Origin: Pedobacter cryoconitis
GTDB lineage: Bacteria > Bacteroidota > Bacteroidia > Sphingobacteriales > Sphingobacteriaceae
Reading direction: 5' to 3'
NCBI RefSeq assembly: GCF_003259615.1
Contig: NZ_QLLR01000032.1
Location: 1 to 64,000 of the forward strand
DNA length: 64,000 bases
Shown here piece after piece: positions 7,492 to 14,803 of the stretch. Each line of letters starts with the position of its first letter. The stretch's first letter is position 1. The translations under genes were made by a program, and so were the position numbers. The notes below the pieces were generated by a model. The model ran no database searches, had not been told where the DNA came from, and saw only the letters and a list, made by a program, of their open reading frames with translations.

Positions 7492-8391
7492 TCAACTAAA
7501 TGTGATTTCAAAAATCGTACCCTGCGGCACATTGTCTCTTACGCTAATATCAGCGTCATGTTTTTGCAAAACTTCTTTGACTATAAATAATCCCAGTCCC
7601 GTTCCCTTCGCTTTCCTTGTATTCTCTTCACCAACGCGGTAAAACTTATCAAATATGAGCATTTTTTCCGCATCCGGAATACCAGGCCCTCTATCAGAAA
7701 CACTCAGGAAAGGATGTCCATCACGCATTCCCAGTTCAACACCCACTTCAGCACATGGGCCAGAATATTTCACCGCATTTTCTACCAGGTTGGTTACTAC
7801 AGAAGAAAGGGTAAAAGGATCTCCCAGTACGATTACATTCGGCTGGATCACAGGATTGATCACCTGTTCACATCCGCAAGAATGAATTTGTAACCTGTCA
7901 GTTATTTTGGTCACCAGTTCTGAAAAATCAAACTCTTCCTTAGGGAAGGAATACGAGCGGTTTTCAATTTTTGTAGCCAATAGCATATTCTCCACCAGAT
8001 CATCCAGACGTTCAATATCCTTCAATGAATTGTTCAGTAAAGAAGTTTGACGTGCCTTATCCAGATCACGTTTCACAATCGTCTGAAGTGATAATTTAAT
8101 AGCTGCCAGAGGCGATTTCAATTCATGCGTAACAGAAAGCAGGAAATTCTGCTGCTGCTCCCTTAACAAATCCTCTTTTTTGATCGACTGATGCAGGAAA
8201 TAGGCCCCCACACACAAAAGAAACAAAAACACAGATCCCTCTCCCATCACCATGGCCATTCTGGAAGGCTGGAGCTTCACGACAAGCGTTCCCCAGGAGA
8301 TCAGCTGTACCAAAGAGTACAGCAACATGAAATAAAATATGATAATTGATTTCTTCAAAATGTCTAATCTCTTGGAACTGTTCAAAATCAA
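7492..8391 (-). CDS. Sensor histidine kinase with very short periplasmic loop
   Basis: A 299-residue kinase. Two membrane helices (about 14-36 and 52-68) are joined by only about 15 residues, so sensing is probably within the membrane or in the cytoplasm. The phospho-acceptor is His89 (SVTHELKSP). The ATPase domain has an N box (NLVENAVKYS, 201-210), G1 (DRGPGI), F (FDKFYR) and G2 (GTGLGL). A run IHSCGCEQ places His170, Cys172 and Cys174 between the dimerisation and ATPase domains, unusual and possibly metal, heme or redox sensitive. The start appears to be TTG at 8391, since no ATG precedes the first helix. It pairs with the response regulator 5 bp downstream. Confidence 0.93.
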   Translation of the reverse strand: MILNSSKRLDILKKSIIIFYFMLLYSLVQLISWGTLVVKLQPSRMAMVMGEGSVFLFLLCVGAYFLHQSIKKEDLLREQQQNFLLSVTHELKSPLAAIKLSLQTIVKRDLDKARQTSLLNNSLKDIERLDDLVENMLLATKIENRSYSFPKEEFDFSELVTKITDRLQIHSCGCEQVINPVIQPNVIVLGDPFTLSSVVTNLVENAVKYSGPCAEVGVELGMRDGHPFLSVSDRGPGIPDAEKMLIFDKFYRVGEENTRKAKGTGLGLFIVKEVLQKHDADISVRDNVPQGTIFEITFS

Positions 8392-8398
8392 ACAGTTC
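8375..8398 (-). promoter_or_regulatory. Hairpin covering the kinase start codon
   Basis: GAACTGTT (8375-8382) and AACAGTTC (8391-8398) form an 8-bp perfect stem with an 8-base loop in the hemL to kinase intercistronic region. On the minus-strand message the hairpin covers the TTG start (8391-8389). No T-run follows, so it is not an ordinary terminator. Translational control or RNA processing that separates kinase expression from hemL is possible, though this is inference from base pairing alone. Confidence 0.35.
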
Positions 8399-8418
8399 TT
8401 AAATATACGCTAATTTAC

Positions 8419-9789
8419 TTATTTCCTAAAAACAATGTCCAGCGCTTCAAGAATCGCTCTTTTAGCTTTTTCCAGCTCTATTTTTGTATGCGCAGCAGAA
8501 ACAAATCCTACCTCGTAACCCGAAGGGCCCAAGTAAATGCCCCTGTTTAACAATTCACGGTGCATGATCTTGAATTTCTCCATACTTGCCGGATCAATAT
8601 CCTCCGCACACTGTATCTTATCCTTGTCCGTAAAAGCGAACCAGAAAATAGAACCTACATGAAACACTTTGAATTTATAGCTTCTTGCTGTAGCAAAACG
8701 CTGAATACCTTCGGCAAACTCAGTAGCTTTTGCATTCAGTTCTTTATAGAAACCTGATTTCAACAACTCAGTCAGCTGGGCCACACCCGCAGACATCGCT
8801 ACAGGGTTTCCAGATAAAGTACCCGCCTGGTAAACACCGCCATCAGGAGAAATATGTCCCATGATTTCCGCAGATGCCCCGTACATTCCTACCGGTAAAC
8901 CACCACCTAATATCTTACCATAAGTAACAATATCCGGCTTCGCGTTATAATAACCCGCAGCACCTTCAAAACCTAAACGGAAACCTGTGATCACCTCATC
9001 AAAAATCAGCAAAGTACCATTGTCCTTACAGATTTTCTGCAGGAATTCAATATAAGCAGGGTCCTGGATCAATAAACCATTATTTGCAGGAATACCTTCA
9101 ATAATTACTGCAGCAAGCTGATCTTTAAACTGTGCAAAAGCCTGGGTTAAAGCTTCCGTGTCATTTAAAGGAACAACAATCGTTTCTTCCGCAAAAGACT
9201 TTGGAACACCTAAAGACGAAGTCTCACCAAAAGTAACCAGGCCTGAGCCCGCTTTTACCAATAATGAGTCACTGTGTCCATGATAGCAACCCTCAAATTT
9301 CAGGATTTTATCTCTTTTAGTATAACCACGTGCCAGACGGATTGCAGACATTACCGCTTCCGTACCAGAACTCGTAAAACGAATTTTCTCTACGTGTTTG
9401 TTATTTTTGATAATCAGTTCAGCCAGCTCATTTTCCAAAGCAGTAGGTGCACCGAAGCTCATTCCATTCTGCATGGTTTCGATTACTTTCTCTCTTACTT
9501 TAGGAGGATTATGACCTAGAATTAAAGGTCCCCAACTACCGCAAAAATCAATAAATTGATTCCCGTCAGCATCCCAAACGAAACAACCATCACCTTTTTG
9601 GATGAATAACGGTGTTCCGTAAACAGATTTAAACGCTCTTACCGGTGAATTTACGCCACCAGGGAAATAGGTTTTTGCCTTTTCATACAGCTCTTTGGAT
9701 TTCTCTCTTGAAATATCTGGTTTACTTCCAGTATTTACAGGCATATCTCCTTCGTTGCCGGAAAACATCTTTTTTAACGATTCTAACAT
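8419..9789 (-). CDS. hemL: Glutamate-1-semialdehyde 2,1-aminomutase
   Basis: A 456-residue PLP enzyme converting glutamate-1-semialdehyde to 5-aminolevulinate, the last C5-pathway step to ALA. Family motifs include YFPGGVNSPVRAF, the substrate loop SSGTEAVMSAIRLARGYT, ATP-independent PLP binding around FEGCYHGHSDSLL, IFDEVITGFR, and the PLP lysine in TYGKILGGGLPVG. The N-terminus carries about 25 extra polar residues before the usual start (SREKSKELYEKA). The ATG at 9789 is kept because it lies 4 bp after the hemB stop. The kinase gene follows after 27 bp. Confidence 0.97.
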   Translation of the reverse strand: MLESLKKMFSGNEGDMPVNTGSKPDISREKSKELYEKAKTYFPGGVNSPVRAFKSVYGTPLFIQKGDGCFVWDADGNQFIDFCGSWGPLILGHNPPKVREKVIETMQNGMSFGAPTALENELAELIIKNNKHVEKIRFTSSGTEAVMSAIRLARGYTKRDKILKFEGCYHGHSDSLLVKAGSGLVTFGETSSLGVPKSFAEETIVVPLNDTEALTQAFAQFKDQLAAVIIEGIPANNGLLIQDPAYIEFLQKICKDNGTLLIFDEVITGFRLGFEGAAGYYNAKPDIVTYGKILGGGLPVGMYGASAEIMGHISPDGGVYQAGTLSGNPVAMSAGVAQLTELLKSGFYKELNAKATEFAEGIQRFATARSYKFKVFHVGSIFWFAFTDKDKIQCAEDIDPASMEKFKIMHRELLNRGIYLGPSGYEVGFVSAAHTKIELEKAKRAILEALDIVFRK

Positions 9790-9793
9790 AGTA

Positions 9794-10762
9794 TTACATC
9801 CAGTTCTTTTCTACAATATCTCTTATATGGTAAGTGGTAATTATGCTTGCTCCCGCACGTGCGAAGGCATACATAGTTTCCATTACAATCTTTTGCTCAT
9901 CAATCCAGCCCTTTTGCGCAGCCGCTTTCACCATAGCATACTCTCCTGATACATTGTAGCAGGCAATAGGCAAATCAGTATTTTGTTTCAGGTTATGGAT
10001 TACATCCATATAAGCCAATGCCGGCTTCACCATTAACACATCCGCACCTTCACTCTGGTCAAGCAATGCCTCACGTAAAGCCTCCTCAGGATTTCTGAAA
10101 TCCATCTGGTAAGCCTTCCGGTCACCTTTACTTGGTGCACAATCCGCAGCCTCTCTGAACGGCCCGTAATAAGCAGAAGCAAATTTAGTCGCATGCGACA
10201 TAATCGCTGCGTTTACATAACCATGCTGATCCAGCAAATTCCGCATCGCACCAATACGTCCGTCCATCATATCTGATGGCGCTAACATATCTGCCCCCGC
10301 CTGTGCATGTGTCAAAGCCATTTTAGCAATCACCTCTACCGTTTCATCATTCTGCACATAATCATCTTTTAAAATACCGCAATGACCATGTGTGGTATAA
10401 GAACAAACGCATACATCAGTAACTACATATAAATCATCACCAAAGTTTTTCTTTAATTCACGAACAGCAGCAGGTACCAGTGAATGATCATGATAAGCAG
10501 AACGCGCATCATCAGATTTTTCATCCCCCACACCAAAAAGCATGATCTTATTTACCCCCAGCTCAAGGCCCTTTTCAACGTCTCTGATCAGCATATCCGT
10601 TGAAAAATGGTTTACTCCAGGCATCGAATCGATACCATGTTTCACTCCATTTCCAGGAACGATAAAATATGGATAAACAAACATGTCTTTCGACAACTTT
10701 GTTTCGGCCATCATTTCTCTTACAATTGGGTTCTTTCTTAATCTACGCGGACGGTGCAACAT
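9794..10762 (-). CDS. hemB: Porphobilinogen synthase (delta-aminolevulinate dehydratase)
   Basis: A 322-residue enzyme condensing two 5-aminolevulinate molecules to porphobilinogen. It shows the metal-binding cysteine motif in DVCVCSYTTHGHCG, the Schiff-base lysine region MVKPALAYMDVI, and APSDMMDGRIGAMR. The open frame extends to 10897, but the ATG at 10762 is chosen. The protein then begins MLHRPRRLRKNPIVREM as in the family, a purine-rich AGAGAGG lies upstream, and the longer form would overlap the hemC-hemD gene. It is 16 bp after that fusion gene and 4 bp before hemL. Confidence 0.97.
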   Translation of the reverse strand: MLHRPRRLRKNPIVREMMAETKLSKDMFVYPYFIVPGNGVKHGIDSMPGVNHFSTDMLIRDVEKGLELGVNKIMLFGVGDEKSDDARSAYHDHSLVPAAVRELKKNFGDDLYVVTDVCVCSYTTHGHCGILKDDYVQNDETVEVIAKMALTHAQAGADMLAPSDMMDGRIGAMRNLLDQHGYVNAAIMSHATKFASAYYGPFREAADCAPSKGDRKAYQMDFRNPEEALREALLDQSEGADVLMVKPALAYMDVIHNLKQNTDLPIACYNVSGEYAMVKAAAQKGWIDEQKIVMETMYAFARAGASIITTYHIRDIVEKNWM

Positions 10763-10778
10763 AATCAACCTCTCTTTT

Positions 10779-12359
10779 TTATTTAATATCAATTCCGAAT
10801 ACTGCTTCTGCAAGGCCGATTTCATCAGGTGAATACGGAAGGACATACTCCACTCCCATTTCCTCAAATTTCTTCCCTGTTGAATTTCCGATGGCAATTA
10901 CCTTTTGTCCCGGGTCCAGTAAGTTGTCAGCGAAATAAGCTTCCACATTGGATGGGCTGGTAAAAATCAATACATCAGCATAAGTATGATCTATATTTTC
11001 TTCAATGACCGTCTCATAAATAGGCAGGTCAATGATTTTTGTGTCTTCAGCTAAAGATTTCTGGATGCTTAACAGTGAATCCTGTGCACGCGGGAATAAA
11101 ACAGTCTGGTTTCTCACCAATACTGCAAAATCTTCCGCCACCTCAGTAATATCACCGCTTTCACCTACATAATCAGCTTTATGACCATGTTTTCTAAGTG
11201 CATCTTCTGAACCTCTGCCCACTACACCAAACTTTACATGTTTAGGCAGCACAGGCTTCAGTTTAAAGAAGTATTCTACCCCATTGCGGCTACTGAAAAA
11301 TATCCAGTTGATATGTTTCAGGTAAAAAGGGTCCAGTACATTGACAATAGGGAAAGTACGGATCAATGATCTGCCTTCTATCTCTATTTTATTGACTTCA
11401 AGCGCTCTTCTGAAGTAATTATGTTCCCCGATTTCTCTGGAAATGAATACCCTTGCAGGCATTTTTCTGTCTTTATCATATTTAGCGACGATCTTTTCTG
11501 CTAATCCTTCCAGGTTATCTACCCTGAAAAACAAGCGGTTCGGAAAATCATCAGCCGTTAATGCTTTGGAAGTCCATACTTCATATTTGCCGTTTTCTTT
11601 CTTGCAGTAACAACCTAAAGGCATGTGGCAACCACCTTCAAAAAGGTTCAGTACTTTACGTTCCACACCAATTTCTTCCGCAGTATCTGCGTTATGGATT
11701 CCTTGCAGCACATCATATAACTCATGGTCATTTTCTCTGATTTGAATAGCCAGGACCCCTTGTGCAGGAGCAGGAATCAGTTCAGTAGTGTCAATTACTT
11801 CCATATGGAATTCTGACAGATCAAGATTCAGACGGTTTACCCCTGCTTTTGCCAATAAAATAGCATCATAATTTTCATCCCTTAATTTTTGAATACGGGT
11901 ATTTACATTACCACGCAAGTCTTCAATATTAAGATCTGTTCTTAAAGCAAGCAATTGTGCTTTACGTCTGTTGGATGACGTACCAACCTGTGCACCTGTT
12001 TTCAAAGAAAGTTTTTGCGTAACATCTACACAATCTTTCAAAATCAGTAATAATTCTGAAGCATCTTCCCTTTCAGAGACTGCAGCGATGGTTAACCCTG
12101 CAGGGTGTGTGGTTGGTAAATCTTTGTGAGAGTGTACAGCAATATCAATGCTGCCGCTTAATAATTCTTCTTCAAGCTCTTTGGTAAAAAAACCTTTTCC
12201 TTCAAGTTTGTCCAGCCTCAGGTTTAGTATTTTATCACCCTGGGTTTTAATGATCTTCAGTTCAGCTTCGACACCAATTTCCGCAAGTTTGTCTTTCGTA
12301 TAATTGGCCTGCCACAATGCAAGATCACTGCCTCTTGTTCCGATAATAAGTTTCTTCAT
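10779..12359 (-). CDS. hemC: Fused hydroxymethylbilane synthase / uroporphyrinogen-III synthase
   Basis: A 526-residue bifunctional protein. Residues about 1-305 are porphobilinogen deaminase (HemC): IGTRGSDLALWQA, AVHSHKDLPT, VGTSSNRRKAQLL, IPAPAQGVLAIQ, and the dipyrromethane-cofactor cysteine in GGCHMPLGCY. Residues about 310-526 match HemD: FISREIGEHNYFRRAL, IFFSSRNGVEYFF, FGVVGRGSEDALRKHG, LIFTSPSNVEAYF. The fusion would pass unstable hydroxymethylbilane straight to ring closure and D-ring inversion. Stand-alone HemC is normally about 310 residues, so length supports a true fusion with no internal stop. hemB follows 16 bp later. Confidence 0.95.
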   Translation of the reverse strand: MKKLIIGTRGSDLALWQANYTKDKLAEIGVEAELKIIKTQGDKILNLRLDKLEGKGFFTKELEEELLSGSIDIAVHSHKDLPTTHPAGLTIAAVSEREDASELLLILKDCVDVTQKLSLKTGAQVGTSSNRRKAQLLALRTDLNIEDLRGNVNTRIQKLRDENYDAILLAKAGVNRLNLDLSEFHMEVIDTTELIPAPAQGVLAIQIRENDHELYDVLQGIHNADTAEEIGVERKVLNLFEGGCHMPLGCYCKKENGKYEVWTSKALTADDFPNRLFFRVDNLEGLAEKIVAKYDKDRKMPARVFISREIGEHNYFRRALEVNKIEIEGRSLIRTFPIVNVLDPFYLKHINWIFFSSRNGVEYFFKLKPVLPKHVKFGVVGRGSEDALRKHGHKADYVGESGDITEVAEDFAVLVRNQTVLFPRAQDSLLSIQKSLAEDTKIIDLPIYETVIEENIDHTYADVLIFTSPSNVEAYFADNLLDPGQKVIAIGNSTGKKFEEMGVEYVLPYSPDEIGLAEAVFGIDIK

Positions 12360-12450
12360 CAGTATATATTTGTTCTTTTATAAAGTTTCCGCCAACCGTT
12401 AACAAACAATTGAGTTAAGCTTTTGTAGCTATCACGTATTTAGATTCGCG

Positions 12451-12458
12451 CAAATTTA
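12451..12458 (-). promoter_or_regulatory. Candidate promoter -7 element before the hemC-hemD gene
   Basis: The minus-strand word TAAATTTG fits the Bacteroidota -7 consensus TAnnTTTG, about 90 bp before the hemC-hemD ATG, in the 169-bp gap after hemA. No clear TTTG -33 element lies at the expected distance. A separate promoter for hemCD-hemB-hemL and the genes after it is plausible but unproven. Confidence 0.35.
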
Positions 12459-12528
12459 ACCTAAAAGAGCTATAGTCTTAAATAATAAACAAATAATGTA
12501 TTTGTGCTGACTAATCTACCCCGGAAGG

Positions 12529-13755
12529 TTAGCTGTTGTTGACCAGAATTTCTTTTGCCATGATCATCGGTACGCTAATATATTTCTTTTCCATGTAATC
12601 CATCACCCGTTCAAGAACCAGTCTTGAATTTTCATCCAGTGTATTGATTTCCTCTGCAAAAACAATGTCCAGTGCTTTACTTTTAATTGCTTTAATTTTC
12701 TGAGGGACTTCACTCATCGCGATTTCTATTTTGCGCTGGCGAAGAACTAAATCAAATTCTTTGATATTCTGATCGATAATTTGCTCTGCATTAACCAGTT
12801 CATCATAACGTTCCTGAATATTTTTGCGGGCGATCTCTTTTAAAGATTCAACCTCAATATAATGTACAGGGAAGTTTTGGATAACAGCTGGTGCAGTATC
12901 ATTAGGAATTGCAAGATCTACAATAACTTTTTTGCCCGTTTCGCCATTTAATAGCTTGCGGTAAATTTTTTCTGTGATGATTGGTTCAGTAGCACCGGTA
13001 CAGGTAATGATGACATCAAAACCCTGATCGAAATTTTCCAGTGCAGTCAATGGATAAGCAATACCATTTAAATCTTTTGCCAGAGATTCTGCATTTTCTA
13101 CCGTTCTGTTGAAGATAGAAAAATTAGAGTACCTGTGTTTTTTAAGGTATTGCGCTAAGTTTTTGTTAGTCTCACCAGCTCCGATAATCAGAATTCTTGA
13201 GCTGGCAGTTATAGTCAGGTCCCTTAATTTGCGGTAAGCTAAAGACACTACCGAAACCGGGTTTTTAGAGATATTCGTATGGGTATAAACTTCCTTTGCC
13301 GTTTTGACTACGCGGTTCATGATCATTCGCATATAATCGGCTGTAAAGCCAGAAACACGACATGCCTCATAAGCCCGGCGTACCTGGGCAAGGATTTCTT
13401 TTTCACCAACTACCAGACTTTCCAAAGAGCAGGAAGTACGTAATAAGTGATTGAAAGCTTCCACTTGTTCATAAACAGAAACGCTTTCCAGGAACTTATC
13501 CATATACGCTTCCGGGAACCCCATGTCAAGCACAGTCAGGAAACGAAGGATGAATTCACGGTCCAGTTCGTGGGCAGTGGTAAAAACAAACTCAACGCGG
13601 TTACACGTACCGATATAAAAAATTTCTTTTACATCCAGTTCATTTTGAATATTCTTCAGTCTGTCATCCAGTGTCTGCTCACAGATAACTAATTTCCCTA
13701 AAGACTTTAAGTCAATTTGTTTATGAGTGAAAGCAAGTATCTTTAAATATTCCAA
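12529..13755 (-). CDS. hemA: Glutamyl-tRNA reductase
   Basis: A 408-residue NADPH enzyme reducing glutamyl-tRNA(Glu) to glutamate-1-semialdehyde, the committed step of C5 heme synthesis. It shows the nucleophile cysteine motif in YIGTCNRVEFVF, the region SLVVGEKEILAQVRRAYE, the NADPH-binding ILIIGAGETNKNLAQYL and IITCTGATEPII, and a C-terminal dimerisation helix. The protein is shorter at its C-terminus than many HemA proteins but complete. It is the first gene of the leftward cluster and is separated from hemC-hemD by 169 bp. It diverges from the alpha/beta hydrolase gene. Confidence 0.97.
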   Translation of the reverse strand: MEYLKILAFTHKQIDLKSLGKLVICEQTLDDRLKNIQNELDVKEIFYIGTCNRVEFVFTTAHELDREFILRFLTVLDMGFPEAYMDKFLESVSVYEQVEAFNHLLRTSCSLESLVVGEKEILAQVRRAYEACRVSGFTADYMRMIMNRVVKTAKEVYTHTNISKNPVSVVSLAYRKLRDLTITASSRILIIGAGETNKNLAQYLKKHRYSNFSIFNRTVENAESLAKDLNGIAYPLTALENFDQGFDVIITCTGATEPIITEKIYRKLLNGETGKKVIVDLAIPNDTAPAVIQNFPVHYIEVESLKEIARKNIQERYDELVNAEQIIDQNIKEFDLVLRQRKIEIAMSEVPQKIKAIKSKALDIVFAEEINTLDENSRLVLERVMDYMEKKYISVPMIMAKEILVNNS

Positions 13756-13787
13756 TTTGGGTTTGTGTTGTGTTTATATAGTGGAAA

Positions 13788-13795
13788 CAAAAGTA
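13788..13795 (-). promoter_or_regulatory. Candidate promoter -7 element of hemA
   Basis: The minus-strand word TACTTTTG fits TAnnTTTG 33 bp before the hemA ATG. A convincing -33 TTTG was not found at 19-23 bp, so this is a partial match. It would drive the leftward heme cluster. Confidence 0.4.
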
Positions 13796-13928
13796 ACAAG
13801 ACCACCCTTAGTGTCTGTCATTATGCTGTAATTAAGATTAATTTAGAAAGATTTTAAATTAAATATTCTCAGGAAAAACAAGAGATCATTATGTTTGTTA
13901 ATAAGCTAACCACCTATAAAAGAAAGTT

Positions 13929-14765
13929 ATGATTAAAAAAGAGCACTTTATTCTGTCCGGATCTAAAGATAAAACCATTTCAGGTGACCTTACATATGAC
14001 GATAAATATACAAACCAACCCTGCATTTTATTCGTACATGGCTTCAAGGGATTTAAAGATTGGGGTGCTCATAACCTCGTAGCGTCCTTTTTCGCCTCCA
14101 ATGGCTACCGTTATTTCAAATTTAACCTGAGCCATAATGGCGTAACAGCACAAAACCCAAATGATGTTACTGATTCAGAAGCCTTTGCTGCAAACACAGT
14201 CAGCATGGAGCTCAAAGACGTAGATACCGCCCTGAATTATATTGCCCACACCTACCCATTAAGCCCTGTTTATGTAATTGGCCATAGCCGCGGTGGTGCT
14301 TTGGTTATTTTAAAAGGTGCAGCCGATGAACGCATCAGCAAAATCATTACCTGGTCTGCCATTTCAGATTTTAGTTCCTTATGGAAAAAAGAACAAGAGA
14401 AAGAATGGTTATCCTCAGGCAGGATCTTCGTGGAAAATGCCAGAACAAAGGAGAAAATGCCATTGAACAGCACACTACTGGAAGATTTCAATGCACACAA
14501 AAATGAATTCGATTTGCTCCATGCTGCCGCAAGCGTTAAAATCCCCTGGTTAATTCTGCACGGCGATGATGACATTAACGTAAAATTCAGTGTAGCACAA
14601 GAACTCGCACAGGCACAGCCAAAGGCCCAATTGCAGAAAATCAAAGGCGCTAACCACGTATTTGGTGCTTCACATCCTTACACAGCGACCGAATTACCTG
14701 CTCAACTGCTGGAAGTATGCGAAAAAACCCTTGCCTTCATCAAAAATGCCAGCCTTATAAATTAA
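13929..14765 (+). CDS. Alpha/beta hydrolase (serine esterase/peptidase-like)
   Basis: A 278-residue cytosolic hydrolase of the alpha/beta fold. The oxyanion-hole region reads LFVHGFKGFKDWGAHN. The nucleophile elbow is GHSRGGA, the likely catalytic acid is in LHGDDDINV, and the histidine in GANHVFGASHP. No signal peptide is visible. The substrate cannot be told from sequence. Similar proteins are annotated as dienelactone-hydrolase-like or prolyl-oligopeptidase-like. It is a single gene diverging from hemA and converging on ispG, with its 3' end forming one arm of a terminator hairpin. Confidence 0.88.
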   Translation: MIKKEHFILSGSKDKTISGDLTYDDKYTNQPCILFVHGFKGFKDWGAHNLVASFFASNGYRYFKFNLSHNGVTAQNPNDVTDSEAFAANTVSMELKDVDTALNYIAHTYPLSPVYVIGHSRGGALVILKGAADERISKIITWSAISDFSSLWKKEQEKEWLSSGRIFVENARTKEKMPLNSTLLEDFNAHKNEFDLLHAAASVKIPWLILHGDDDINVKFSVAQELAQAQPKAQLQKIKGANHVFGASHPYTATELPAQLLEVCEKTLAFIKNASLIN

Positions 14766-14780
14766 TACAAGCTGGCATTT
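14744..14780. terminator. Hairpin overlapping the hydrolase stop codon
   Basis: AAATGCCAGC (14744-14753) pairs perfectly with GCTGGCATTT (14771-14780). The left arm lies inside the coding sequence and the stop codon lies in the 17-base loop. The hairpin sits in the 38-bp gap between the convergent hydrolase and ispG genes, so it probably serves one or both as terminator. T-rich tails are short. Confidence 0.6.
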
Positions 14781-14803
14781 CAATGCTTTACAACAAAAAA
14801 ACT

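Noticed and set aside
10763..10897. 45-codon N-terminal extension of hemB
   Set aside because: It overlaps the hemC-hemD coding end in another frame and is not like the family. The ATG at 10762 has a good upstream purine run.
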